Of a stretch of DNA of 64,000 nucleotides, positions 7,996 to 18,055 are shown piece by piece. How positions within the stretch are numbered: position 1 is the stretch's first letter; each line of letters opens with the position of its first letter. The DNA comes from Paraeggerthella hominis (GTDB taxonomy: Bacteria; Actinomycetota; Coriobacteriia; Coriobacteriales; Eggerthellaceae), in NCBI RefSeq assembly GCF_021044775.1, contig NZ_JAJNOQ010000003.1, positions 186,001 through 250,000 on the forward strand, written 5' to 3'. Made by a program: the position numbers and the translations under genes. The notes under the pieces were generated by a model that worked only from the letters and a program-made list of their open reading frames with translations, ran no database searches and had not been told where the DNA came from.

Positions 7996-9252
7996 ATGGC
8001 TCTTTCCTACGTATCCCAAACCGATCCCGTCGTTGCGGACGCGCTCCGTCAAGAGCTTGCCCGCGAACGCGATTCCGTGGAGCTCATCGCGTCGGAGAAC
8101 TTCACGTCTCCTGCCGTTATGGAGGCCGTGGGCAGCGTGCTCACGAACAAGTACGCCGAAGGCTACCCGCGCAAGCGCTACTACGGCGGCTGCGAGAAGG
8201 TCGACATCGTCGAGGACCTGGCGCGCGACCGCGCCTGCGAGTTGTTCGGCTGCCGGTTCGCCAACGTCCAGCCCCATTCCGGCGCGAACGCGAACCTTGC
8301 CGCATACTTCTCCATCATCAAGCCGGGCGACACCATCCTGGGCATGAGCTTGGACCAGGGCGGCCACCTTACGCACGGCAGCCCGGTGAACTTCTCGGGT
8401 CGCCTGTACCACGTGGAAGCGTACGGCGTCGATTCCGAAACCGAGACCATTGACTACGACGCCCTTGAGGCCAAGGCCAAGGAATGCCGTCCCCAGGTGA
8501 TCGTCGGCGGCGCGAGCGCCTATCCGCGCGTCATCGATTTCGAGCGCATGGCCGCCATCGCCCACGAGGTGGGGGCGTACTTCATGGTGGACATGGCCCA
8601 CATCGCCGGCCTGGTTGCCACGGGCGCGCATCCCAGCCCCGTGCCTCATGCCGACATCGTGACCTCCACCAGCCATAAGACGCTGCGCGGCCCGCGTGGC
8701 GGCTTCATCCTGACCAACGACGAGGAGCTGTACAAAAAGATCAACAGCGCCGTGTTCCCCGGTGCGCAGGGCGGCCCGCTCATGCACGTGATCGCCGGCA
8801 AGGCCGTGGCCTTCGGCGAGGCGCTGGCCCCTTCGTTCGCCGCGTACATCGACCAGGTGGTGGAGAACGCGCGCGTGCTCGGCCAGGGCATGATGGACGG
8901 CGGCTTGCGCCTGGTGTCCGGCGGCACCGACAACCATCTGTGCCTGGTCGATCTGACCGCGGCCGACGTCACGGGCAAGGACGCCGAGAAGCTGCTCGAA
9001 GGCGTTGGCTTGACGGTGAACAAGAACTCCATCCCCAACGAGCCGCGCAGCCCCTTCGTCACGAGCGGCATCCGCGTGGGCAGCGCTGCGGCCACCACGC
9101 GCGGCTTCACCGCCGACGATTTCTATCAGGTGGGCCAGCTTATCGCCGCAACCGTGTTCAACGCGGGCGACGAGGGCAAGCTCGTCGACATTCGCACGAA
9201 GGTGGAGGCCATGCTGGCCGCCCATCCGCTGTACCCGGAACTTACCTACTAG
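7996..9252 (+). CDS. glyA: Serine hydroxymethyltransferase
   Basis: This PLP enzyme converts serine and tetrahydrofolate to glycine and methylene-tetrahydrofolate. The 418-aa protein shows ELIASENFTSPAV near the N-terminus, NVQPHSGANANLAAY, the FMVDMAHIAGLVA segment and the PLP-lysine motif TSTSHKTLRGPRGG (Lys about residue 228). Start ATG 7996 lies behind GAAAGGA. Upstream in-frame codons would extend into rpiB and were rejected. The 68-nt gap to rpiB contains TAGCAT (7959-7964), a possible -10. It is followed by upp after 12 nt. Confidence 0.97.
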   Translation: MALSYVSQTDPVVADALRQELARERDSVELIASENFTSPAVMEAVGSVLTNKYAEGYPRKRYYGGCEKVDIVEDLARDRACELFGCRFANVQPHSGANANLAAYFSIIKPGDTILGMSLDQGGHLTHGSPVNFSGRLYHVEAYGVDSETETIDYDALEAKAKECRPQVIVGGASAYPRVIDFERMAAIAHEVGAYFMVDMAHIAGLVATGAHPSPVPHADIVTSTSHKTLRGPRGGFILTNDEELYKKINSAVFPGAQGGPLMHVIAGKAVAFGEALAPSFAAYIDQVVENARVLGQGMMDGGLRLVSGGTDNHLCLVDLTAADVTGKDAEKLLEGVGLTVNKNSIPNEPRSPFVTSGIRVGSAAATTRGFTADDFYQVGQLIAATVFNAGDEGKLVDIRTKVEAMLAAHPLYPELTY

Positions 9253-9264
9253 GAGCATTGATTC

Positions 9265-9909
9265 ATGGCGAAAGAATACGAACGCGTCACCATCGTGGAC
9301 CATCCGATGGTGCAGCATAAGCTGTCCATCCTGCGCGACAAGGAAACGTCGTCCAAGCAGTTCCGCGAACTGGTCAAGGAGCTGGCCCTGTTCGAGGGGT
9401 ACGAAGCTACGCGCGACCTCCCGCTTTCGGAGGTGGAGGTGGAAACGCCCATCTGCACGGCCACCTGCCATGCTATCAGCGGCAAGAAGCTTGCGATCGT
9501 TCCCATCCTGCGCGCCGGCCTTGGCATGGTCGACGGCGTGCTCGACCTGGTTCCCGCTGCCCGCGTGGGGCATTTGGGCATGTACCGCAACGAGGAGACC
9601 CACAAGCCGGTGGCGTATTACGCGAAGCTGCCGGAGGATATCGCCGAGCGCAACGTCATCGTGGTCGATCCCATGCTGGCCACGGGCGGGTCGGCCGCGG
9701 CGGCGGTGGAGTACCTGCGCTCCATCGGCGTGACCGGCACCATCAAGGTCATGGTCATCGTGGCCGCGCCGGTCGGCATCGAGTGTCTGCTTGCAGCCGA
9801 CGACGACGTGCATGTGTTCACGTGCGCCGTCGACGCCGAGCTCAACGAGGCGGCGTACATCGTTCCGGGTCTTGGAGACGCGGGCGACCGCATCTTCGGC
9901 ACCAAGTAA
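9265..9909 (+). CDS. upp: Uracil phosphoribosyltransferase
   Basis: This enzyme salvages uracil with PRPP to make UMP. The 214-aa length is standard. Seen motifs are HPMVQHKLSILRDKETSSKQFRELVKE divided over residues 11-37, the ILRAGLGMVDG region, and the PRPP loop DPMLATGGSA (about 131-140). The C-terminus VPGLGDAGDRIFGTK is characteristic of Upp. It starts 12 nt after glyA with AGGAG upstream, so it is probably co-transcribed. A strong hairpin follows immediately. Confidence 0.96.
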   Translation: MAKEYERVTIVDHPMVQHKLSILRDKETSSKQFRELVKELALFEGYEATRDLPLSEVEVETPICTATCHAISGKKLAIVPILRAGLGMVDGVLDLVPAARVGHLGMYRNEETHKPVAYYAKLPEDIAERNVIVVDPMLATGGSAAAAVEYLRSIGVTGTIKVMVIVAAPVGIECLLAADDDVHVFTCAVDAELNEAAYIVPGLGDAGDRIFGTK

Positions 9910-9910
9910 C

Positions 9911-9938
9911 GTTCCGCCGTCCTGCCGGACGGCGGAAC
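9911..9938 (+). terminator. Hairpin after upp
   Basis: GTTCCGCCGTC (9911-9921) pairs perfectly with GACGGCGGAAC (9928-9938) around a 6-nt loop directly after the upp stop. There is no U tract. It is probably a U-less Actinobacteria-style terminator, or an operator-like palindrome. Confidence 0.6.
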
Positions 9939-10087
9939 TGCTCGACGCTGCGAAGCGCCGATGCGCCCGACCTCGCCCCTTTTTCGCTTACCCTCACGTG
10001 CAAAAGCACGCTCGGCCGCAAAACGGGGCGATCTCGGACACCTCGACGCTTCTCGCTGACTTTGCTGGACCAGGAAGGATGAAAACC

Positions 10088-10549
10088 ATGACCGAGCCGC
10101 TCGATCATCGTCCCAGCTGGGACGAGTACTTCATGAAGCTTGCCAACGAGGTGGCAACCCGCACCACGTGCCTGCGTCGCGGGGTGGGGGCCGTCATCGT
10201 GAAGGATCGCCGCATCCTGGCCACGGGATACAACGGGGTCCCCACCGGCATGCGCCATTGCGCGGAAACCGGATGCCTGCGCCAGCAGCTCGGCGTTCCC
10301 AGCGGGCAGCGCCACGAGATCTGCCGCGGCCTGCATGCCGAGCAGAACGCCATCATCCAGGCTGCTCGCTACGGCATCAACATCACGGGCGCATCCATCT
10401 ACATCACCACGCAGCCGTGCGTGGTGTGCGCGAAAATGCTCATCAACGCGGGCATCGAAGAGATCGTGTACCAGAATCCGTATCCCGACGAGCTGGCCAT
10501 GTCCATGCTCGAAGAGGCGGGCATGCAGCTTCGCATTTTCGAAGGCTAA
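10088..10549 (+). CDS. dCMP deaminase / ComEB-type cytidine-deoxycytidylate deaminase
   Basis: The 153-aa protein belongs to the zinc deaminase superfamily and likely converts dCMP to dUMP for thymidylate supply. The zinc ligands and catalytic Glu are visible in HAEQNAI (about residue 77) and PCVVCAK (about 104). Additional His/Cys residues in RHCAETGCLR resemble the second metal site of dCMP deaminases. The ATG at 10088 is preferred because AGGAAGG lies 9 nt upstream; the ATG at 10079 would directly abut the SD. Its place after glyA and upp fits nucleotide metabolism. A 178-nt gap with the upp hairpin precedes it. Confidence 0.9.
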   Translation: MTEPLDHRPSWDEYFMKLANEVATRTTCLRRGVGAVIVKDRRILATGYNGVPTGMRHCAETGCLRQQLGVPSGQRHEICRGLHAEQNAIIQAARYGINITGASIYITTQPCVVCAKMLINAGIEEIVYQNPYPDELAMSMLEEAGMQLRIFEG

Positions 10550-10551
10550 AA

Positions 10552-10581
10552 GATCCCCGGCGGCTTGAGCTGTCGGGGATC
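10552..10581 (+). terminator. Hairpin after dCMP deaminase
   Basis: GATCCCCG (10552-10559) pairs with CGGGGATC (10574-10581) around a 14-nt loop, just after the stop. It has no U tract. The following 190 nt before the ATP operon are unusually AT-rich (several T and A runs) and probably hold the atp promoter, but no convincing -35/-10 pair was found. Confidence 0.55.
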
Positions 10582-10773
10582 CTCCTCATCTGCGTCTGAA
10601 GAATATTCAGTTTCGCCTACCGCTGACGCTTGATTTATGCATTTTTTTAGCCGGTTTATGCTTCCGCCCACCAAAAAATTGTAGGTTTCTGTTACCTTAT
10701 CGTAAGAGGAGCAGGAAATTCCGTTATCATGCATAGCGGTTTTAATTGGTAGGATGCGCAAGCGTGCGCGTGA

Positions 10774-11070
10774 GTGGGAAAGCGGGTTATGGTAGGAGCG
10801 ATTGTTCTGGGGGCGTTGTCGGGAATCGCGGGCTTTTTGCCTTTGATCTTCGGACTTCGTATGACAAAGCGGGTCACCAAAACCAGTAATTTGGGGCACA
10901 TGGGCATTCTGCTGCTCAGTGTATTCGCTTCGTTCCTCATCTTGTTCGCCACCGTCATGGCCTGCATCGTATTCGCTCGCGAGCTTGTGCTTTCGTTTGC
11001 TTTGGCCGAGGTGCTGGCGCTGAGCGTCGCAGCTATCGGCTTCGGTGTGGTGAAGTTGGTCCGGAAGTAG
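10774..11070 (+). CDS. AtpI-like small membrane protein of the ATP synthase operon
   Basis: A roughly 98-aa protein with about four hydrophobic spans and an LVRK C-terminus stands just ahead of atpB. Position, size and hydropathy match the poorly conserved ATP synthase protein I, thought to assist c-ring assembly. No specific motif was recognised, so the assignment is mainly positional. The GTG at 10774 gives MGKRVMVGAI; an ATG at 10789 is an alternative start and neither has a strong SD. The AT-rich stretch upstream likely contains the operon promoter. Confidence 0.65.
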   Translation: MGKRVMVGAIVLGALSGIAGFLPLIFGLRMTKRVTKTSNLGHMGILLLSVFASFLILFATVMACIVFARELVLSFALAEVLALSVAAIGFGVVKLVRK

Positions 11071-11088
11071 AACGGAAAGGTTAGTTAC

Positions 11089-11859
11089 GTGAATCCACTT
11101 GAAATCCTTGCGCAGGATGCTGTCCACCTTCAGCACTCGTTCGACTCGACGTTCGTGTTCGGGGGAGTGACGCAGTACACCCTGTACATGATCCTGTGCT
11201 TCATCATCACCCTGGTGGTGGTGCTGACGGTGGGAAGGCGTCTCACGCTGGTTCCCAAGAGCAAGTTCGCCAACATGGTCGAGTACGGCTACGAGTTCGT
11301 GAAGAAGGATATGGGCGAGGGCGCTATCGGTCATGGCTACAAGAAGCACCTGCCGTTCCTGGCTACGATGTTCTTCTTCATCTTGGTCTGCAACTTCGTG
11401 GGCCTTATCCCGGGATCGAAGGCCGCTACCGGATCGATCAGCATCACGTGGGCGCTGGCCGCCATTTCGTTCGTGTACTTCAACTACTGGGGCATCAAGG
11501 CTCATGGCGGCTGGGGCTACATCAAGTCCATCGCGCCGTCCGGTCTGCCGAAGGTCATGGTCCCGGTCATCTGGTTCTTCGAGTTCATCTCCCTCGTGCT
11601 GCGCGTGCTCACGCTGGCTGTGCGACTCTACGGCAACATGTTCGCCGGTCACATGGTTCTGGGTATTTTCGCGCTGGCTACGAGCGTGTTCATCAGCGCC
11701 GGCTTGCAGGGCGACTTCCTGTTCTTCTTGCCACCGGTCGGCTGGATGGCGCTGCTCATCGCCATGTACGCGCTCGAGGTTCTGGTTGCGTTTCTGCAGG
11801 CGTACGTGTTCACCACGCTGTCGGCTGTGTACATCAGCCTGGCAACGAGCGAGCACTAG
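11089..11859 (+). CDS. atpB: ATP synthase F0 subunit a
   Basis: This 256-aa membrane subunit forms the proton half-channels facing the c-ring. The essential Arg appears in LTLAVRLYGNMFAGH (about residue 177), and the C-terminal helix carries LEVLVAFLQAYVFTTL with the conserved Gln. The N-terminal FGGVTQYTLYM segment and the early cytoplasmic loop are typical. The start is GTG 11089, 18 nt after the AtpI-like stop. It is first of the conserved atpBEFHAGDC order. Confidence 0.95.
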   Translation: MNPLEILAQDAVHLQHSFDSTFVFGGVTQYTLYMILCFIITLVVVLTVGRRLTLVPKSKFANMVEYGYEFVKKDMGEGAIGHGYKKHLPFLATMFFFILVCNFVGLIPGSKAATGSISITWALAAISFVYFNYWGIKAHGGWGYIKSIAPSGLPKVMVPVIWFFEFISLVLRVLTLAVRLYGNMFAGHMVLGIFALATSVFISAGLQGDFLFFLPPVGWMALLIAMYALEVLVAFLQAYVFTTLSAVYISLATSEH

Positions 11860-11982
11860 GCCCGCAAGCCGCCCGTTCGCGCGGCGTTCTCATTCGGTTA
11901 CTTGGTCGGCCCGGATGGCCGGCTAGGGAATAAAGCAGGAGGTTTCGGGGAGGTCTCGAAACCGTGTAAAAGGAGGAACCAA

Positions 11983-12201
11983 GTGGAAATCGCTCTCGTA
12001 CTCTCGGCTCTTAAAGTCGTCGGCTACGGCCTTGGCGCCATCGGCCCTGGCATCGGTATCGGCATCGCCTGCTACGGCTGCTGCGTTGCGACCGCTCGCC
12101 AGCCCGAACTGCAGGGTCGTATGTTTACGAACTTCATCATCGGTGCAGCTCTCGCCGAGGCTCTTGCCCTCATCGGCCTTGTTGTCGCCTTCATCATGTA
12201 A
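11983..12201 (+). CDS. atpE: ATP synthase F0 subunit c
   Basis: The 72-aa hairpin proteolipid forms the rotor ring. Helix 1 contains GAIGPGIGIG, the loop is ARQPE (residues 38-42), and helix 2 holds the ion-binding Glu59 in GAALAEALALIG. Glu59 is followed by Ala rather than Ser/Thr and no helix-1 Gln ligand is seen, which points to H+ rather than Na+ coupling. A Cys-rich patch (CYGCC, residues 30-34) near the loop is unusual. Start GTG 11983 follows AAAAGGAGGAACCAA; an upstream in-frame ATG at 11902 would add a hydrophilic leader and was rejected. Confidence 0.95.
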   Translation: MEIALVLSALKVVGYGLGAIGPGIGIGIACYGCCVATARQPELQGRMFTNFIIGAALAEALALIGLVVAFIM

Positions 12202-12254
12202 CCAGGCCTTATTCGGAACCAATAGCCGGATACGGGCTCAAAGGAGGTTACGTA

Positions 12255-12875
12255 GTGAAAGTTAGAGCGAAAAAAGCAACGGCCCTTTCGGGTTCTGCCG
12301 TGCTCGCCGCGGGCAGCATGACGTTTGCTTTCCCTGCGCTCGCGTTCGCCAGCGAAGGGGAGAGCGCTGCGGGTATCAGCGCGATTCTGCCGAACATGGT
12401 GGAATTCGTCCCGATGCTCATCGCCTTCCTGGTGCTGTGGTTCGTGCTTGCCAAGTTCGGCTGGCCGAAGTTCAACGACATGCTCGAGAAGCGCGAGCAG
12501 ACCATCAAGGAGTCCCTTGAGAAGTCTGAGCAGGCGCGCATCGAGAGCGAACGCGTGCTGGAAGAGTACAAGTCCCAGCTGGAAGATGCGAAGAGCCAGG
12601 CTGCTCAGATCGTTGCCGACGCGAAGAAGACCGGCGAGGCTGTGAAGGCGGACATCACCGCCAAGGCGCAGTCCGAGGCCACCGTCATGATCGAGAAGGC
12701 GCATGCCGCCATCGAGGCTGACAAGAAGGCCGCTATCTCCGAGCTTCAGGGTTCGGTCGCCGATCTGTCCGTTGCCGTTGCGTCCCGCCTGATCGGCGAG
12801 GATCTGGGCGACGACGAGCATCGTAAGATCATCGAGCGCTACGTGAACGAGGCGGGCAGTTTCAATGCCAACTAA
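12255..12875 (+). CDS. atpF: ATP synthase F0 subunit b
   Basis: The 206-aa stator subunit has one membrane span (FVPMLIAFLVLWFVLAKFGW, about residues 51-70) and a long charged coiled coil (KREQTIKESLEKSEQARIE onward) that reaches F1. It carries about 30 extra N-terminal residues that look like a Sec signal peptide: basic MKVRAKKA, a hydrophobic stretch, then FPALAFASEG with an A-x-A-like cleavage site. The start GTG 12255 is supported by AAAGGAGG. It overlaps atpH by 11 nt. A cleavable signal would fix the N-terminus outside the membrane. Confidence 0.93.
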   Translation: MKVRAKKATALSGSAVLAAGSMTFAFPALAFASEGESAAGISAILPNMVEFVPMLIAFLVLWFVLAKFGWPKFNDMLEKREQTIKESLEKSEQARIESERVLEEYKSQLEDAKSQAAQIVADAKKTGEAVKADITAKAQSEATVMIEKAHAAIEADKKAAISELQGSVADLSVAVASRLIGEDLGDDEHRKIIERYVNEAGSFNAN

Positions 12876-13442
12876 CCGCCATGTTCAAAGGGAAAAGGTC
12901 GCGACGTATGCGTCGGTCCTCTTGGAGGGCGCGTACGTTGCAGGCGGCCAAGACGCCGTCCTGGAAGTTCGCGACCAAGCTGAGCGCATTGTTCGTATCG
13001 TGCGTTCGAACATGGATCTCTCCGATGCCTTGGAGGACAGCTCCTATACGCCCGAGCAGAGGAATGAGCTTGCGCGCAGGGTGTTTGCGCAGGCGAATCC
13101 CGTCCTCGTCGATGTTCTGGCCGTTATGGCAGAGCGCGGGGACTTCGCGTTGCTGTCGCGCGTATGGGTTAGCTATGGAGAGGCGCTCGAACGCAAGTTG
13201 AACGTCTCCGTCGTCGACGTCACGACCGTCGTCGAACTGGACGATCATCTGCGCGAGGTCATTGTAAAGAAAACGCAAGCCGACCTGGGGACGAACGTGG
13301 TGCTGCGAGAGCACATCGACCCGTCTCTGCTCGGCGGCATATTGATGAGTGCAAACGGCAAGCGAATCGACGCCAGCGTCAAGTCGCAGTTGGAAAGCGC
13401 TCGCAACGTGCTCAAACTATCAACAGATGGAGGTGAATGCTA

Positions 13443-13443
<1 letters not shown>
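12865..13443 (+). CDS. atpH: ATP synthase F1 subunit delta
   Basis: This 192-aa protein attaches the b stalk to the top of F1. It has the N-terminal helical domain (VATYASVLLEGAYVAGG) and the C-terminal conserved LLGGILMSANGKRIDASVKSQL segment, matching the OSCP/delta signature G-G-x-x-x-x-x-G-x-x-x-D-x-S. It overlaps atpF by 11 nt and meets atpA at its stop codon. Confidence 0.92.
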
Positions 13444-15011
<1,568 letters not shown>

Positions 15012-15023
15012 GGCAGGTAGACT

Positions 15024-15929
15024 ATGCCCAACCTTCACGACATAGAACGGCGTATCAGCTCCGTCTCCTCGACGAAGCAGATCACGCGCACCATGGAGAT
15101 GGTGGCGGCTGCGAAGATCCGTCGCGCCGGAGAGCGCGTCGCGGCTTCCACGCCTTACGCTGACTCCATGGTCGAAATGTTGGCCAACGTTGCCAAGCGT
15201 GTAGGTGGCTCTGAAAACGCGCTGCTGCGCAAGCACGACGAGGTCAAGAACGTGCTCGTAGTGGTCGTCGTGTCCGACCGCGGTCTGGCCGGCGGCTTCA
15301 ACAGCAATGTGCTGCGGCACGTCGATCGCCTCATGAAGGACAAGCAGGCGGCGGGCGCGACCGTCGAGGTCGTCGCCTGCGGCAAGAAGGCCGTCGGGTA
15401 CTACACCTACCGCAAGGTGCAGCCGGTGCTTTCGTTCGCGGATCTGTCCGCCGATCCTACGGTGGAAGAGGCTGCTTCGGTTGCCACTTTCGCCATCGAC
15501 GGCTACGTGAACGGTGACATCGACGAGGTTATCGTCGTGTACAACCACGCGAAGAACGCTGCCGAGCAGCAGCTTCGCCAGGAGCTCGTGCTGCCCGTCG
15601 ACACGGAGAAGCTCAAGGCCGAACTGGCTGACGACGGCGTAGCGGCCGACAGTGAAGCGAAGCCCGAGGGCGACGTGATCTTCGAGCCGAGCGCCGAGGC
15701 CGTTCTCGACCAGCTTCTGCCGGCTTACGTGCGCACGACGCTCTACCATGCGCTTATCGACTCGGCTGCTGCCGAGCAGGGCGCGCGTCGCAACGCCATG
15801 ATGTCGGCGACGGAAAACGCTACCGAAATGGTCGAAACGTTGACCAGACTGTATAACCGCGTACGCCAGGGCGCTATCACGACCGAGATTTCGGAAATCG
15901 TCGGTGGCGCAGCGGCTTTGGAGGATTAA
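15024..15929 (+). CDS. atpG: ATP synthase F1 subunit gamma
   Basis: The 301-aa central rotor shaft has the conserved N-terminal helix (RRISSVSSTKQITRTMEMVAA) and C-terminal helix ending in TTEISEIVGGAAAL. SDRGLAGGFN in the middle matches the family Rossmann-like core. It starts 12 nt after atpA with AGGCAGG upstream. Its stop abuts the atpD start directly. Confidence 0.96.
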   Translation: MPNLHDIERRISSVSSTKQITRTMEMVAAAKIRRAGERVAASTPYADSMVEMLANVAKRVGGSENALLRKHDEVKNVLVVVVVSDRGLAGGFNSNVLRHVDRLMKDKQAAGATVEVVACGKKAVGYYTYRKVQPVLSFADLSADPTVEEAASVATFAIDGYVNGDIDEVIVVYNHAKNAAEQQLRQELVLPVDTEKLKAELADDGVAADSEAKPEGDVIFEPSAEAVLDQLLPAYVRTTLYHALIDSAAAEQGARRNAMMSATENATEMVETLTRLYNRVRQGAITTEISEIVGGAAALED

Positions 15930-17381
15930 ATGGCTGAACACATGTTTACTAAGGAGGAGATCGAAGCCAGCAAAGGCGCTACCGGACGCATCGTGCGTAT
16001 CGTCGGCCCTGTTGTTGACGTCGAATTTCCTCCCGATCAGCTGCCGGCGATTTACAACGCGCTGACGGTTGATGCGAAGACCCCGGCGGGCGAGATCCAT
16101 CTCGTCCTCGAGGTCGAAACCCACCTGCCGGGCAACCTTGTCCGTTCGGTGGCTATGAGCTCGACGGACGGTCTTGTCCGCGGCGTCGAGGTGACCGATA
16201 CGGGCCATCCGATCATGATGCCCGTCGGCCCCGAAACGCTTGGTCGCATTTGGAACGTCATGGGCGAGCCCGTCGACGAGAAGCCGATGCCCGAGGTGTC
16301 CGGCTACATGCCGATTCACCGTCCGGCTCCGGACTACGACGAGCTTTCCACGACGACCGAGATCTTCGAGACCGGCATCAAGGCCATCGACCTGGTCGAG
16401 CCCTTCGTCAAGGGCGGCAAGACGGGTCTGTTCGGCGGCGCTGGCGTCGGCAAGACCGTTATCATCCAGGAGCTCATCAACAACCTGGCCCAGGAGCACG
16501 GCGGCACGTCGGTCTTCACGGGCGTAGGCGAGCGTACTCGCGAGGGTACCGACCTGTACCTCGAGATGAGCGACTCGGGCGTTATCAACAAGACCTGCCT
16601 GGTGTACGGTCAGATGAACGAGCCCCCGGGAGCGCGTCTGCGCGTCGGTCTGGCCGGCCTGACCGAGGCCGAGTACTTCCGCGACCAGGGCCAGGACGTT
16701 CTGCTGTTCGTGGACAACATCTTCCGCTTTACGCAGGCCGGTTCCGAAGTGTCCGCACTTCTGGGCCGCATGCCGTCCGCCGTTGGTTACCAGCCCACGC
16801 TGGCTACCGAGATGGGCGACCTGCAGGAGCGCATCACGTCCACGTCCACCGGCTCCATCACGTCGGTGCAGGCCGTGTACGTGCCCGCTGACGACTTGAC
16901 CGACCCCGCGCCGGCCACGACGTTCACGCACCTCGATGCCAAGACGGTTCTGTCCCGTTCGATCTCCGAGCTGGGCATCTACCCGGCTGTCGACCCGCTG
17001 GAGTCCACCTCCCGCGCGCTCGACCCGCAGATCGTCGGCGACGAGCACTACCGCGTAGCCGTCGGCATCCAGGAGCTGCTGCAGAACTACAAGGACCTGC
17101 AGGACATCATCGCCATCCTTGGTATGGACGAGCTGTCCGAGGACCAGAAGAAGATCGTGAACCGCGCTCGTAAGGCGCAGCAGTTCTTCGGTCAGTGCTT
17201 CCACGTGGCCGAGCAGTTCACGGGCCTGCCGGGCAAGTACGTCAAGCTTGAGGACACCATCCGCTCCTTCGCCGCCATTCTCGACGGCGAGTGCGACGAG
17301 ATCCCCGAGCAGTGCTTCCGCATGAAGGGCTCCATCGAGGACGTGTACGCTGCGTACGAAGCGATGAAGAAGGACGCGTAA
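15930..17381 (+). CDS. atpD: ATP synthase F1 subunit beta
   Basis: This 483-aa catalytic subunit has P-loop GGAGVGKTV (about residues 170-178), the catalytic Glu in GVGERTREGTDLY, the MNEPPGARLRV motif, and DNIFRFTQAGSEVSALLGRMPS. The C-terminal domain includes the DELSEDQ segment equivalent to DELSEED. It starts immediately after atpG and ends immediately before atpC, so translation is coupled. Confidence 0.98.
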   Translation: MAEHMFTKEEIEASKGATGRIVRIVGPVVDVEFPPDQLPAIYNALTVDAKTPAGEIHLVLEVETHLPGNLVRSVAMSSTDGLVRGVEVTDTGHPIMMPVGPETLGRIWNVMGEPVDEKPMPEVSGYMPIHRPAPDYDELSTTTEIFETGIKAIDLVEPFVKGGKTGLFGGAGVGKTVIIQELINNLAQEHGGTSVFTGVGERTREGTDLYLEMSDSGVINKTCLVYGQMNEPPGARLRVGLAGLTEAEYFRDQGQDVLLFVDNIFRFTQAGSEVSALLGRMPSAVGYQPTLATEMGDLQERITSTSTGSITSVQAVYVPADDLTDPAPATTFTHLDAKTVLSRSISELGIYPAVDPLESTSRALDPQIVGDEHYRVAVGIQELLQNYKDLQDIIAILGMDELSEDQKKIVNRARKAQQFFGQCFHVAEQFTGLPGKYVKLEDTIRSFAAILDGECDEIPEQCFRMKGSIEDVYAAYEAMKKDA

Positions 17382-17786
17382 ATGGCTGGATTCATGTGCG
17401 ACATCGTGACGCCGGTGGCGAAGCTGGTCTCTGAAGAGGCCGAGTTCGTCGTCGTGCCCGGCGTCGAAGGCGAGATGGGCTTTCTGCGCGGACATGCGCC
17501 GCTCGTGTCGGTGCTCGCCGACGGCGTGGCGCGCGTGACGGGAGCCTCTGACAAAGAGGTTAGGCACTACGCGCTGCAGGGCGGCTACGTGGAGGTTACG
17601 GACGATAAGGTTATCGTCTTGGCTGACCGTGCGCTTCCTGTTGCCGAGATCGATGCCGCGCAGGTGCGCGAGCAGCTGGCAGCCATCGAGGCCGAGCTTG
17701 CGGGCTTGGCCGAGGGGGATGCCGCCAAAACGACGCTTCATGCCGACAAGGCGTGGTGCGACGTGCAGCTGAAAGCTGTCAGCTAG
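17382..17786 (+). CDS. atpC: ATP synthase F1 subunit epsilon
   Basis: The 134-aa protein has the N-terminal beta-sandwich (CDIVTPVAKLVSEEAEFVVVPG, GEMGFLRGHAPLVSVLADG) and a short helical C-terminal part. It couples the rotor to F1 and can regulate hydrolysis. It follows atpD with no gap. A strong terminator lies 80 nt downstream, closing the operon. Confidence 0.94.
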   Translation: MAGFMCDIVTPVAKLVSEEAEFVVVPGVEGEMGFLRGHAPLVSVLADGVARVTGASDKEVRHYALQGGYVEVTDDKVIVLADRALPVAEIDAAQVREQLAAIEAELAGLAEGDAAKTTLHADKAWCDVQLKAVS

Positions 17787-17868
17787 GTCGCTCAAGGCGA
17801 ACCTGCGACGTGCGGCTTGAGGTCGCTTGGCAACGCAACGGCTGAAAGCCGCCATCGAAGCAAGACGC

Positions 17869-17900
17869 AAGCCCCCGATCCGTTAGGGTCGGGGGCTTTT
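17869..17900 (+). terminator. Intrinsic terminator of the ATP synthase operon
   Basis: AAGCCCCCGA (17869-17878) pairs with TCGGGGGCTT (17889-17898) around a 10-nt loop, followed by T residues. This is a canonical Rho-independent terminator. Confidence 0.88.
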
Positions 17901-17998
17901 GCATGCGGGGCGGGCCGTGCCCGTGCGATGCGAGGGCGCTCTTCGGCTTGCCCCTTGCGAAAATCCATGGTTTGTTCGAACATCTTTTCGCGCAATGC

Positions 17999-18007
17999 TG
18001 GTATCAT
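17999..18007 (+). promoter_or_regulatory. Extended -10 promoter for dnaE
   Basis: TGG-TATCAT is an extended -10 element 48 nt upstream of the dnaE ATG. No clear -35 is present. Confidence 0.4.
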
Positions 18008-18055
18008 GGCTACCAATAAATCCAGCGCATCCCTATCTGATTTGAGGCATAAGCT

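Noticed and set aside
11983..12201. Na+-type ATP synthase c subunit
   Set aside because: The Gln in helix 1 and the Ser/Thr after the carboxylate, needed for Na+ ligation, are both absent; Glu59 is followed by Ala.
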